This document shows, in pieces, positions 1 to 8,626 of a stretch of DNA of 15,302 bases. The stretch's first letter is position 1, and each line of letters begins with the position of its first letter. A program made the translations under genes and the position numbers. Source of the DNA: an uncultured Prevotellaceae bacterium (GTDB lineage Bacteria > Bacteroidota > Bacteroidia > Bacteroidales > Bacteroidaceae); contig CAMZHP010000047.1 in assembly GCA_947306845.1 (NCBI GenBank), positions 1 to 15,302 of the forward strand. Reading direction: 5' to 3'. The notes beneath the pieces are model-generated. The model had not been told where the DNA came from. It saw only the letters and a program-made list of their open reading frames with translations, and ran no database searches.

Positions 1-1880
1 TATTCCACAAGTACATTCTTTGACGATTCCACATCGATACCGTCGGTACGGCCATGCCCGAAGGAGTTGACGGTGACACCACGGATAATGACATTCTCAC
101 AATACTGAGGTACAACATTCCAATAGAGTCCATTATCAAGTTTCACGCCTTCGATCAATACATTCTTACAGTTAATGGGAGCTATTGTCTTCGGCAGAAA
201 CACCTCACCACCATTATGCTTACCATCAAAAACACGTTCGGCCAATGGCATTTCCCCATTATGGGTAATGATCTCTATGTTGAGTGCTTTTGAGGCGTTG
301 TTTTGATAAATCTCACAATCTGTTGAAGGTCCCAAGATACGTCCGCGTCCTGTGACTGCGATATTTTCAGCATCACACGCGTAAATACATGCTCCCAACG
401 AATAAATCTCGATACCTTCATCTCGGGTGAAGACTACGGGCAGGTAATCCTCAATCAGACCGCTGAATTCTAAAATTGCACCTTCTACCAAACAGAGATT
501 GACATTGCTTTTCAGTTCTATTCGACCTGTTGTCCAATGTCCCTGGGGTATTTCCACGATGCCACCGCCCTGTCTTGACATGTCGTCTATTGCTTTCTGA
601 ATCGTCCGCGTATTGATTTTGTTCTTATTCAGTCTGACAGTCATTTTTCTGTCTGGAATGCTGGGGCGTTGCAACTGGGGCATGTCGAATGGCGCTGATA
701 TGGGAGCTATTTCATCGGTCATGGCTTGTGGGCCTACATCCTGCCGTGTGGGGATGTCATAGTCTTCAATCCTCCACTCATCTCTCCATTCTATGGTTGG
801 CCTTCCGTTATCATCGAATACGACGGGAAGAAACACGTAGCGGGAATCCACCGTGGTGTCCCACTTGCCACGTCTCATGGCAGTTTTATCCTTCGTTTTC
901 GGTACACTGTAGTCGCGGTCAAATGGTTGATGGTCTTTGTACCGACGAGCATAGTCTGCTGCTATTCTGACGGGGATGTCGGTTCCAACCAGATTGGGCA
1001 ACCATCTGTCGGCGAGTGCCACATATAGATTCTTTCCAGGAATCTTCACTACTGATGCTATCTGCGAGCCAAAAGAATCTTCATACTTGTCATTGACATG
1101 CGGGCAGCCAAGGTCTTTATATTCGCCATGATAATCCTCAAACATCGCCACCTGAGAAGGATTTGGCACATAGCCGGTCGTTCCACTCGTAAAGAGGTAA
1201 TGCTTCCCATGACGATAGAGATGGGAAGGTGCCTCACGGGTAAATGGAGGTCTCAGGCCAACAAAATGCTCAGAATATTTCCCATTAGTATTCAGATAGT
1301 CATCTGTGAGTTCGGCACAAATCATTTCCCAATGAGGACGCTCAAACCACACGTAGGCTTTGCCAGAAGTGTCATCGACATACATATCAAAATCCCCAAC
1401 CCCAAAACCTTCTGGCTTCAGGCTCCTGACGATGCTGTAGGGACCTTCAAAACTATCTGCTTGCAGTATCACAAAATAGCCGTCGGTGTCCATCGATTTA
1501 ATCCAGCACACCCACTTGCCTGTTGTCTTGTTATATAAAATGTGTGGCCGATCGAGTGTCTGAGAGTAGTGGAGAGGAGATAATGGGTTGACGGTATCGG
1601 GCTGGATAATCAGTCCTAAATCCTCCCAGTTGTAAAAGTCTGTGGAGCGATAAGCTCTTATTCCATAGGTCCAGACATTGGAGCCGCTGACTGTACGCTC
1701 CTTGTTCTCGCCATACCAGTAATATATACCATTTTGCACAATGATTTGCGGACTATGTGCCTGAATAGGCTTCCCATTGGTGTCGCACCATAACTGTCCT
1801 GGGCGGACACTGGTGTTCGGTTGTGCAAAAACAGCAGCTGTCAACACCAGTAACCATACAGCAAGTTGTAATCTTCTCAT
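1..1880 (-). CDS. Secreted GH43-like / GH28 (polygalacturonase-type) fusion enzyme, 3' end outside window
   Basis: The frame is open from an ATG at 1880 to position 3 (626 codons, no stop) and continues beyond the window. Residues 1-20 form a signal peptide (hydrophobic core, VFAQ cleavage-like end), with no lipobox Cys. Residues about 25-373 resemble a GH43 five-bladed propeller: QAHSPQII then YYWYGE (40-58), DRPHILYN (110-117), GDFDMYVDD (162-170), REAPSHLY with likely acid Glu216, SGTTGYVPN (232-240), GSQIAS (271-276), DRW (291-293), and a closing blade near 348-373. After a linker (about 374-412), residues 413 onward are a GH28 right-handed beta-helix: NTRTIQKAID, QGGGIVEIP, a LKSNVNL strand, ENIAVTGRGRI, and RTDGIDV (611-617) at the place of the family NTD motif. 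The remaining GH28 catalytic motifs lie outside. The likely role is periplasmic or surface trimming of pectin fragments. It is the last gene visible, 90 bases after SusD B. The GH28 assignment is firm. The GH43 assignment is good, but the subfamily (24/34-like) and substrate are inferred. Confidence 0.88.
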   Translation of the reverse strand, partial: MRRLQLAVWLLVLTAAVFAQPNTSVRPGQLWCDTNGKPIQAHSPQIIVQNGIYYWYGENKERTVSGSNVWTYGIRAYRSTDFYNWEDLGLIIQPDTVNPLSPLHYSQTLDRPHILYNKTTGKWVCWIKSMDTDGYFVILQADSFEGPYSIVRSLKPEGFGVGDFDMYVDDTSGKAYVWFERPHWEMICAELTDDYLNTNGKYSEHFVGLRPPFTREAPSHLYRHGKHYLFTSGTTGYVPNPSQVAMFEDYHGEYKDLGCPHVNDKYEDSFGSQIASVVKIPGKNLYVALADRWLPNLVGTDIPVRIAADYARRYKDHQPFDRDYSVPKTKDKTAMRRGKWDTTVDSRYVFLPVVFDDNGRPTIEWRDEWRIEDYDIPTRQDVGPQAMTDEIAPISAPFDMPQLQRPSIPDRKMTVRLNKNKINTRTIQKAIDDMSRQGGGIVEIPQGHWTTGRIELKSNVNLCLVEGAILEFSGLIEDYLPVVFTRDEGIEIYSLGACIYACDAENIAVTGRGRILGPSTDCEIYQNNASKALNIEIITHNGEMPLAERVFDGKHNGGEVFLPKTIAPINCKNVLIEGVKLDNGLYWNVVPQYCENVIIRGVTVNSFGHGRTDGIDVESSKNVLVE

Positions 1881-1910
1881 GATAGTAAAAATGTTTTTCT
1901 TTATTGCATA

Positions 1911-1942
1911 GCGGGAGAGGCCCCTCTAGAGGTCTCCCCCGC
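1911..1942 (-). promoter_or_regulatory. Strong intergenic RNA hairpin between SusD B and the GH43-GH28 gene
   Basis: This is a GC-rich inverted repeat in the 90-base gap. In minus-strand RNA the outer arms GCGGGGGAG and CUCUCCCGC form nine pairs including one G-U. One A-C mismatch follows, then four more pairs including one G-U, closed by a UAGA tetraloop. The wobble positions are mismatches on the other strand, so the sense RNA folds better. No U-tract follows directly (the next bases are UAUGCAAUAAAG), and the next start codon is 30 bases downstream. It is therefore not a textbook intrinsic terminator. A partial attenuator or a 3' mRNA-stabilising structure behind susD is more likely (inference). 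Confidence 0.6.
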
Positions 1943-1970
1943 ATCAAGACCAATTACCAACAAGGCATCA

Positions 1971-3698
1971 TCACCAACCAGGATTTTGTTCCAATTTGGG
2001 ATTCTTCTGCCTTTCCGTTTGTGGTATAGGGAATAGGTACATTTTGTCATTCCATTGACGTGCGACCGTGTTACGGTTATAACTGATTGTGCCGTCTTCG
2101 TTTCGTGTCAGTTTCAACTCAGTAATGCTTTTGAAGTATTTGTCTGCCTCCTTCCAGCGTCTTACATCCCAGAAACGATGGCCCTCGAAAGCGAGTTCTA
2201 CCATGCGCTCTTTCTGATAGCGTTGCCAAAACAAGTTACCATCAGTGTCGGTAATGTCGCCGACACCGGCACGCTGACGGGTTTTGTTGACGGCTTCCAA
2301 AGCGGAGATGGGGAGATCGTTTCGGGTCTCAGTGGCACTTCCTGTATAACGGAACATTGCTTCGGCATAGTTCAGCCAGAATTCTCCTACTCTGAATGTC
2401 AGCCACGTATGGGTCGCATTCTGCATGGTACTGTTGGATGCCAACGAGATGCTGCCGTTGCAGAGCTTCTTCAGATAGTAGCCCGTCGGACTGGCATTGG
2501 TCAGAGGCTCTCCATTGGCACCTCCCTGCCAGGTTTGCAGCGCATTGCTTTGGTATTCCGGCCATACGTCACCATTCTTGGCGATGGTGGCTGATAGGCG
2601 TGGGTCACGTCCATAATAAGGATTATTGACATCATAGCCTGAGGCTGCATCGCTGATGGGCAAACCATTGGCCATGTCGTAGGCATCGACAAGGTTTTGA
2701 GTAGGGCAATTGCCACCCGTGCCTCCTTCAATGCCAGCAGGGTAATTATAACCTTCCACGATATGGTCGCCAGCCGAACTTGAATGATAACGTCGGCCGA
2801 AAATGATTTCTTTCACGATGGCTGGCGTGTTATAACTACGTGCAGCCCACAGATCACTGTAGTTGGCCGTCAGTCCCTTTCCACGCTCTTCACAAGCATC
2901 AAGCAACTGCTTGGTATAGAGGGCCGCCTGATGGTAGCGTTCTGTATCGCCGCTCGTGTTGAACAGCGGGCTGGCCCAATAGAGTGCGGCCCGTGCTCTG
3001 AGAGCCAGTACGGCCAACCGGTCGGCGCGGCCACTCTCTTCTGATGTCAGTGCATACTGACCGAGGTCGCTGTAGTTTTCTACAATCTTGTCCTTGATAT
3101 CATCGCATTCGTCAATGATAAACTTGAAAATATCGTCTGCCGAATTGCGTGACAGTTGGTTCACTTCCTCGGCTGTAATGACGTGGTCTATCAGCGGAAC
3201 TCCCCCGTAGGCTTTTACGAGGTTGAAGTAATAGTAGGCTCGCATAAAACGGGCTTCATACTGGTAGTTCTGATAACGGTGTAGTTGTGCTTGATAGTCG
3301 GTGTTCAACTCAAGTTCGCTGAAAGTCTCACCCTGAAACTCCTCCAAAAAGTTGTTGACAGTGGCAATGCCCTGATACATCTTTGTCCACCCCGACGGCA
3401 AGTCTGCCTTGGCATTAGAGGCGCTCCAGGCTCCGTTGTAGAAGTCTTCAATAGCATTGCCTCGCTGGCTGTATTCGCTCTCGTCAGTAGCTGAGGCAAG
3501 CATGGCTCCGCTGGAAAAGTTTCCAAAGTCGTAGTCAACATTGTTGTAAAGATTGGTCATGAAACCACCTACTCGAATGAAGTTTTGCGTGATGTAATCG
3601 TGGTCATAGACATTGTACTCCTTGTATTCCATCCTGTCGCTGCACGATATAAGGACACACATCGCGGATGCTGTGATAAATATGTTGTTCAGTCTCAT
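1971..3698 (-). CDS. SusD-like outer-membrane glycan-binding lipoprotein (pair B)
   Basis: A 575-residue SusD/RagB-family surface lipoprotein. SusD proteins cap the cognate SusC transporter and bind the incoming oligosaccharide. The start at 3698 gives a short lipoprotein signal with lipobox LISC and lipidation Cys19, followed by Ser-Asp, compatible with an acidic surface-export signal. The N-terminal half has the SusD helical TPR-like region (for example RFMRAYYYFNLVKAYGGVPL near residues 150-170). The C-terminal part has the family hallmarks FWLNYAEAM, RYQKERMVELAFEGHRFWDV and a final LFPIPQ...NPKLEQNPGW. Length is ordinary for the family. It starts 24 bases after the stop of SusC B, the usual pairing order, and is followed by a hairpin before the GH43-GH28 gene. 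Family assignment is certain. The ligand is inferred to be RG-I-derived from the neighbouring PL11 and GH28 enzymes. Confidence 0.96.
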   Translation of the reverse strand: MRLNNIFITASAMCVLISCSDRMEYKEYNVYDHDYITQNFIRVGGFMTNLYNNVDYDFGNFSSGAMLASATDESEYSQRGNAIEDFYNGAWSASNAKADLPSGWTKMYQGIATVNNFLEEFQGETFSELELNTDYQAQLHRYQNYQYEARFMRAYYYFNLVKAYGGVPLIDHVITAEEVNQLSRNSADDIFKFIIDECDDIKDKIVENYSDLGQYALTSEESGRADRLAVLALRARAALYWASPLFNTSGDTERYHQAALYTKQLLDACEERGKGLTANYSDLWAARSYNTPAIVKEIIFGRRYHSSSAGDHIVEGYNYPAGIEGGTGGNCPTQNLVDAYDMANGLPISDAASGYDVNNPYYGRDPRLSATIAKNGDVWPEYQSNALQTWQGGANGEPLTNASPTGYYLKKLCNGSISLASNSTMQNATHTWLTFRVGEFWLNYAEAMFRYTGSATETRNDLPISALEAVNKTRQRAGVGDITDTDGNLFWQRYQKERMVELAFEGHRFWDVRRWKEADKYFKSITELKLTRNEDGTISYNRNTVARQWNDKMYLFPIPQTERQKNPKLEQNPGW

Positions 3699-3722
3699 AA
3701 TCGTAAAATTCTTAACTCTTAT

Positions 3723-6536
3723 TTAGAAAGTCACACTTAGCCCCAATGCCACACTGCTATTGACGGGATAGATGCCAGTTGCCTCAGGATCGCTCTCGTC
3801 GATATGGTCGAAACAGAGCAGGTCAATGCCACGGATGTAGATCTTGGCGTTGTTGACAATGCGGGTTTTCTCCAACACCGATTTGGGCAGATGATAATAC
3901 ACCTCCAGATCGCGCAGTTTCAAGAACGAGCGGTCGGCCAGCCACAGTGTTGAGTTGCGGTAGTTGTTGGCATTGCTCTGGCTGCTCAGCCGTGGATATT
4001 TGGCATCTTGATTCTCTGAAGTCCATCGGTTGTCGTAGGCATATTGCGACAGCGTGTTATTGCCTACCAGTGGCCAATATTTGCTCTTGGTGTTCAGATT
4101 GGCGGTATAATTGCCTGTTCCCTGAAACATGGCATAGAAACCAAGACCACGCCACTCGGCACCCAAATGCAGATTATAGTACACACCGGGGGCTGTGCCG
4201 TTGTTGCCGATTGCCACGACGTCGTTGGCGTCAATTGTATTGTCGCCATTGACATCACGGTACTTGATGTCTCCGGGTTTCACTGTCGAGAATGTCTGGG
4301 TGGGGCTTGCGGCAATATCGGCCTCGTCGCGGAAGAACCCGATGGCTTCCAGTCCATAAATCTGGCCTACAGGGTTACCTGTCTGCACCAGGTTGTCATA
4401 TAGCCGCGGCTCCTCCAGTTGCTCTTTGATTTTGTTGCTGGTCAGCATCATGTTGCCTCCGATGTTGAATTGCACTCCTCCGAAACGGCGGTTGTAGTCA
4501 AGTCCGACTTCCATTCCCCTGCTGTCCACGACACCTGCATTCTCGTAAGGAGCAGTCATGCCAAGGGCAGTAGAATATTTGCCTGCCGACGAGACCCAGA
4601 TGTCGGTACGGTGCTGGTGGTAGATATCGAAACTCACATCCAGCCCACCAAATAGTTTGGCGTCGAAGCCAAAGTTGTATTTGTAAGCTTTCTCGTGAGC
4701 AGGACTGGCAGTTGCCATCTGTCCAAGTCCTGTCGAGCCAAATTCCGTGTTCCAACCGCTATCGAAAGGATAGACTGCCCCCGAAGTAGCATACTGTTGG
4801 GCATAGTATGACCATACGTTGTCACCAGGCAGGTAATCGGCATTGATGACGCCTGCTGAGGCACGCAATTTCAGGAAATTGATCCAACTTATGTTTTTCA
4901 TCATCTGCTCCTGTGAAACGACCCATGCAGCCGAAAGAGTCGGCGAGAAATTCCATTTGGTGCCTGGTGCCAGACGACTGCTGCCACTCTCGACCAATGC
5001 CAGATCGACGAAATAGCGTTTGTCGTAGCCATAATGTGTCCACCAGCTGATGTCTTGCCGATAGAGCGTATTGCTGACGCCTTCAGGATCTTCATATTCA
5101 TAGTCGTATTTCAACTGAGTATAGATGCTATGGCTGCCGAAGTGACGTTGGAAGTGGAAGCCTCCGTCGAAATGGAAACGTCGGCTATAGGTATCGACTT
5201 TGGCATCATCGCCCATCGAACTCTCAACGCCATAGTTGCTGACCGTGCTCTTGGGAGCAGAAGCAGAGGCTGGCCAACTGGGTAAGGCTACTTGATAGAC
5301 GTAGGTCTTGGAATGATCTTCGTAGATATTGGCCACATTGTCGTAGCCTGCGCGGACGGTAGTTCCCAATCCCTTGATCCAACTGCCAAGATCCTGCTTG
5401 ATACTGATATCAGCCAGCAACGTACGTGTATGGTTCTTATAATAGGCAGCTCCCACCGATTGGGCCACGGGGTTCAATGTTCCTGCCCATGTATTGCTTC
5501 CACCCCATTCGTTCTCTTCCGATTTTACGGGGAATGCAGCAGCCGGCAACGTATAGACCATGTCCCAAAGGTCGGCCTGCTGTCCCGGACGCGAAGTCTC
5601 AGAGAGTACTCCCAGCACATTCACTTTGACTAAAGTAGTGGGAGTAAGGTCGATGTCCAGATTCATGCGCATGTTACCCTTTACGTACTTGTCTTGCGTG
5701 GAGTAGCCGTCATTATTGTCAAAGTTCTTAACAAAACCTTTGTCGGATATCAGGTCGAGCATGGCATAGTAACGAAACTTGTCGTTGCCTCCCCGAAACT
5801 CGATATTGTACTTGTTGGTCATGGCATGGTCGCGGAATGTCTCATCCACCCAGTTGACATTCGGATATAGATATGGATAAGTGCCATCACGCAATGCGTT
5901 GAGTTCCTGCTGGCTGTAGCGGGCACCCATGCCGTCGTTGGCACGTGCCTCGTTGATGGCCAGTCCATAGGTATAAGCATCTACGAATTTCGGTTTTTCT
6001 TTGATGCTATTGAACAAGTGGTCGTAAGTGACTTTGATGCTTGGTTTACCGACCTTGCCTCGCTTGGTGGTCACCAATATCGCACCATTGGTGCCCTTAT
6101 AACCATAGAGGGCTACCGCAGCAGCGTCTTTCAATATGCTGACCGTCTCCACTTCCTCGGGTGTGATGGTGGTGATATCACGCTCAATCCCGTCAATGAG
6201 TATCAGGGGGGTGTTGTTGCCATTCAAGGTCTGCAGTCCGCGCACATAGAATGTCGGATTCTGAGAGGCATAGCGTCCGCTTCCTTGGAGTGAGATGAGC
6301 CCGTTGCCCTGCCCAAGAATGCTGTTGCCAATGTTTTTGGCACTTCGCCGGTCAGTGTCACGTCCTGTGATGACCGACACGGCCGCTGTCGATTCCTCTA
6401 TCGTCAGTATCTGGTCAGCTCCGATGTCGATAGTCTGTCCTATAAACGCATCTGTCTGTATCGTATCAGTCTGGGCTGCCATAGGCTTGACCATGACGAC
6501 CAGAAGTGTCAGTATGAATAAATATTTTTGGTTCAT
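3723..6536 (-). CDS. SusC-like TonB-dependent outer-membrane transporter lacking the N-terminal regulatory-like domain (pair B)
   Basis: A SusC/RagA-family TonB-dependent transporter that imports oligosaccharides across the outer membrane together with the SusD that follows. I choose the ATG at 6536 (937 residues), which begins MNQKYLF and gives a clean signal peptide ending PMAAQ. A GTG at 6566 in the same frame would add ten charged residues (LNEREKQN) before the signal and is unlikely. The plug domain begins soon after the signal: SKDNIG-like AKNIGNSI, NPTFYVRG, LILIDGIERD, VETVSILKDAAAVALYG, GTNGAILVTTKRG. The barrel continues to a terminal Phe in ALGLSVTF. An acidic DVNGDNTIDANDVV loop, typical of SusC external loops, is present. 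The carboxypeptidase-regulatory-like domain (DxxGxPLxGA, ITDxxGxF) found in transporter A is missing, so this is a shorter SusC class. It begins 42 bases after SusD A. Confidence 0.95.
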   Translation of the reverse strand: MNQKYLFILTLLVVMVKPMAAQTDTIQTDAFIGQTIDIGADQILTIEESTAAVSVITGRDTDRRSAKNIGNSILGQGNGLISLQGSGRYASQNPTFYVRGLQTLNGNNTPLILIDGIERDITTITPEEVETVSILKDAAAVALYGYKGTNGAILVTTKRGKVGKPSIKVTYDHLFNSIKEKPKFVDAYTYGLAINEARANDGMGARYSQQELNALRDGTYPYLYPNVNWVDETFRDHAMTNKYNIEFRGGNDKFRYYAMLDLISDKGFVKNFDNNDGYSTQDKYVKGNMRMNLDIDLTPTTLVKVNVLGVLSETSRPGQQADLWDMVYTLPAAAFPVKSEENEWGGSNTWAGTLNPVAQSVGAAYYKNHTRTLLADISIKQDLGSWIKGLGTTVRAGYDNVANIYEDHSKTYVYQVALPSWPASASAPKSTVSNYGVESSMGDDAKVDTYSRRFHFDGGFHFQRHFGSHSIYTQLKYDYEYEDPEGVSNTLYRQDISWWTHYGYDKRYFVDLALVESGSSRLAPGTKWNFSPTLSAAWVVSQEQMMKNISWINFLKLRASAGVINADYLPGDNVWSYYAQQYATSGAVYPFDSGWNTEFGSTGLGQMATASPAHEKAYKYNFGFDAKLFGGLDVSFDIYHQHRTDIWVSSAGKYSTALGMTAPYENAGVVDSRGMEVGLDYNRRFGGVQFNIGGNMMLTSNKIKEQLEEPRLYDNLVQTGNPVGQIYGLEAIGFFRDEADIAASPTQTFSTVKPGDIKYRDVNGDNTIDANDVVAIGNNGTAPGVYYNLHLGAEWRGLGFYAMFQGTGNYTANLNTKSKYWPLVGNNTLSQYAYDNRWTSENQDAKYPRLSSQSNANNYRNSTLWLADRSFLKLRDLEVYYHLPKSVLEKTRIVNNAKIYIRGIDLLCFDHIDESDPEATGIYPVNSSVALGLSVTF

Positions 6537-6578
6537 AGCGTTCTGTTTTTCTCTTTCATTTAACACTTGTCATTTGTC

Positions 6579-8621
6579 TTACCATCCAGGATTCTGCACC
6601 AGTCCATAGCCTTTGTTGATCTCGGCGACAGGGAAAGGATGTAAGTACCATTTGGGATCGAAACCTTGAGTCCACCAGATACGGGAACCAGTAGTAATCT
6701 CAAACCGCTCATAGTCAAAATGCGATGGCTCATAATACATCGGGTGTTCTGGCTTGTTGCGGACACTACGGGTGTCGAAATACTGGTTATACCATTGCTG
6801 TTCTGAACGCTCCCATTCTCCAGACGAGTTCTTCGTCAGCCAATAGATGCGCAGTCCGTGAAGTGGTTTCTCGAAGTCTGCAGCACGCTTATAGCGGATG
6901 AGATCAAAATAGCGGCTGGTCTGCAGTGCAAGCTCACAGGCTCGCTCACGCAGAAGTTCTTCAAGCAATGCCTTTTTGTCTGTCGTCAGGTTCTTTGTGG
7001 GATTAGACTCTACCAATCCCTTTAGCCCTACTCGGGCACGGACGGCATCGATGTATCTAATGGCCTCTGTCAGATTGTTGTCGGCCTGTATCAGAGCTTC
7101 TGCGTATGTCAGATACATATCGCTCAGCAGCAGGGGAGACCACTGGGGGAACTTTTTATCGTATGCTTCGCCGGCAACGTATTTCAGATTGCGGAATCCT
7201 GTGGCATAGATGCCAGTGTTGGTGGATGGCATAGTGCCAGCAGTAGTACCTCCCACCCACATCTCGTAAGGCTGCCCGCTGGTGGCACCGTCACCCCAGT
7301 TGATGGTCTGCAGTGCGCCATTGACCGCAGCAGTCTCATAGAGTCGTGGGTCACGGGTATAGCGGCGGTTTTGCAGCAGTTGGAACCCTGGTACAGAGTC
7401 GCCGGCTACGAACATGGTGTCCAAGCGGCCTGCTGCTTTGTCGACCTCCCAGTTGAAAGGAGTGCCATCTGCCCAAGGAAACATCTCGACATACTCTTCT
7501 GTCGGGCAGTATGACATACGCTCATTGGCTCTTAGGTTAAACCATTGGTAGTTGTTGCCGCTGGTGCTCGTTGATACGCGGCATGAGTGCAGAATCTCAG
7601 GGCTGTCTTCAAAAAGATAACTGTAGCGATAGGCATATCGGTAGGCTTCCTGAGTTGGACTTTCAGGTGCCACCAGATGGTAAACACCATTCTGATTGAG
7701 TTTGGTGAAGAAGTCTGCACAGGCATCACGGAATTGCGTCCACAACGAGGCGTCGTATCCCCCCATCCATACGTAGGAATCATCCTCCATTGAATAACGT
7801 CCGGCATAATAAGGTTGTGCGTCGTTAAACAACGGTGAAGCTGCAAACTGCAAGACCTGGCACTTCAGTGCCATGGCTCCAGCCATGGTCCAATGACCTG
7901 TCTCAGAGGCTGCGGAGGCTCCAGTGTATGCCCAAGGCAAATGTCCGCCGCTAATGACCTTGTCGAGCGTCTCAACCATGAACTCGACTGTTTCACGCAC
8001 AGAGTTGCGGCCAATCTCATACGCTGACTCACTACCAGTGAATGTACCACGAATGATGGGCAGACCTCCATAGAAGCGGAAAGCCACAAAATAGGTATAG
8101 GCAAGCAAGCAACGGGCTTCATCCTTGATACGCTCCTTCTCTGCTGTCTCCATGTCGGGAACGCGATCTACATTCTCTATTAGCACCCAACTGTTTCGCA
8201 CATTCTCCCAGATATGTTCGTTGGTATATGGATATACACCGTAGTTGGTCTTGTTGTCAGGTGTAGAGGTAAGCGAACCATTGTAGTAATCGGTGAATAC
8301 CTTTGAAGCGCTGTAAAACAATTGGTGGGTATCGCCCAGTGCGTCGGGCATGCCTTTCCAGTAGTTGATGCACTGCGGAGCAGCATTCGACGATTTGCAA
8401 GGCAGATTGTAGTACTGATAGGCATATGCTGCTGCCAGGAACTGACGAGTATATTCAGCACTGTTGAACACGGTGTCGGCTGTGACGGTTCCACCTGGGG
8501 CTTTTTCCAGGAAGGGGTCGCCAAATTTCACGCTGTCGGTACAGCCCACACATAACACGCAGAGTAGGCAGAGTGAGATGAGCCGTTTTGCCTTGTTATA
8601 TATAAAACTATTTGTCATCAT
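6579..8621 (-). CDS. SusD-like outer-membrane glycan-binding lipoprotein (pair A), long form
   Basis: A 680-residue SusD/RagB-family lipoprotein, about 100 residues longer than its partner in pair B. The signal sequence carries a lipobox-like LCVGC with lipidation Cys27, followed by Thr-Asp. Family features are the CLLAYTYFVAFRFYGGLPII helix in the N-terminal half, the MYLTYAEALIQ and ELLRERACELALQTSRYFDL stretches in the C-terminal half, and the ending HPFPVAEINKGYGLVQNPGW. The extra length seems to lie in loops in the middle (about residues 280-500), where a binding surface would be. The start overlaps a double ATG (8621 and 8618), five bases after the SusC A stop, so translation is probably coupled to SusC A. 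Which of the two Met codons is used cannot be told. The ligand is inferred from context as a pectic oligosaccharide. Confidence 0.96.
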   Translation of the reverse strand: MMTNSFIYNKAKRLISLCLLCVLCVGCTDSVKFGDPFLEKAPGGTVTADTVFNSAEYTRQFLAAAYAYQYYNLPCKSSNAAPQCINYWKGMPDALGDTHQLFYSASKVFTDYYNGSLTSTPDNKTNYGVYPYTNEHIWENVRNSWVLIENVDRVPDMETAEKERIKDEARCLLAYTYFVAFRFYGGLPIIRGTFTGSESAYEIGRNSVRETVEFMVETLDKVISGGHLPWAYTGASAASETGHWTMAGAMALKCQVLQFAASPLFNDAQPYYAGRYSMEDDSYVWMGGYDASLWTQFRDACADFFTKLNQNGVYHLVAPESPTQEAYRYAYRYSYLFEDSPEILHSCRVSTSTSGNNYQWFNLRANERMSYCPTEEYVEMFPWADGTPFNWEVDKAAGRLDTMFVAGDSVPGFQLLQNRRYTRDPRLYETAAVNGALQTINWGDGATSGQPYEMWVGGTTAGTMPSTNTGIYATGFRNLKYVAGEAYDKKFPQWSPLLLSDMYLTYAEALIQADNNLTEAIRYIDAVRARVGLKGLVESNPTKNLTTDKKALLEELLRERACELALQTSRYFDLIRYKRAADFEKPLHGLRIYWLTKNSSGEWERSEQQWYNQYFDTRSVRNKPEHPMYYEPSHFDYERFEITTGSRIWWTQGFDPKWYLHPFPVAEINKGYGLVQNPGW

Positions 8622-8626
8622 GATGA

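Noticed and set aside
1098..1538. Plus-strand frames of up to about 180 codons (such as this one and 2055-2594)
   Set aside because: They are antisense to recognised GH43, SusC, SusD and PL11 coding sequence, show no family motifs or signal peptides of their own, and are explained by the codon bias of the real genes.
1..1880. Apparent gene-free or broken stretch at the left end
   Set aside because: The minus frame ending at 1880 is open through to position 3 with no stop; it is simply cut by the window edge, not a pseudogene.
1911..1942. Intrinsic terminator ending the operon after SusD B
   Set aside because: The stem is strong, but no U-tract follows, and the next gene in the same pathway starts 30 bases on; attenuation or RNA stability is a better reading.
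1753..1953. Small minus-strand reading frame of 66 codons spanning the SusD B / GH gap
   Set aside because: It overlaps the true signal-peptide start of the GH43-GH28 gene in another frame and crosses the hairpin. Its sequence is low-complexity Cys- and His-rich noise.
6537..6566. Upstream GTG start for SusC B
   Set aside because: It adds a charged ten-residue leader in front of an otherwise complete signal peptide; the ATG at 6536 is the better start.
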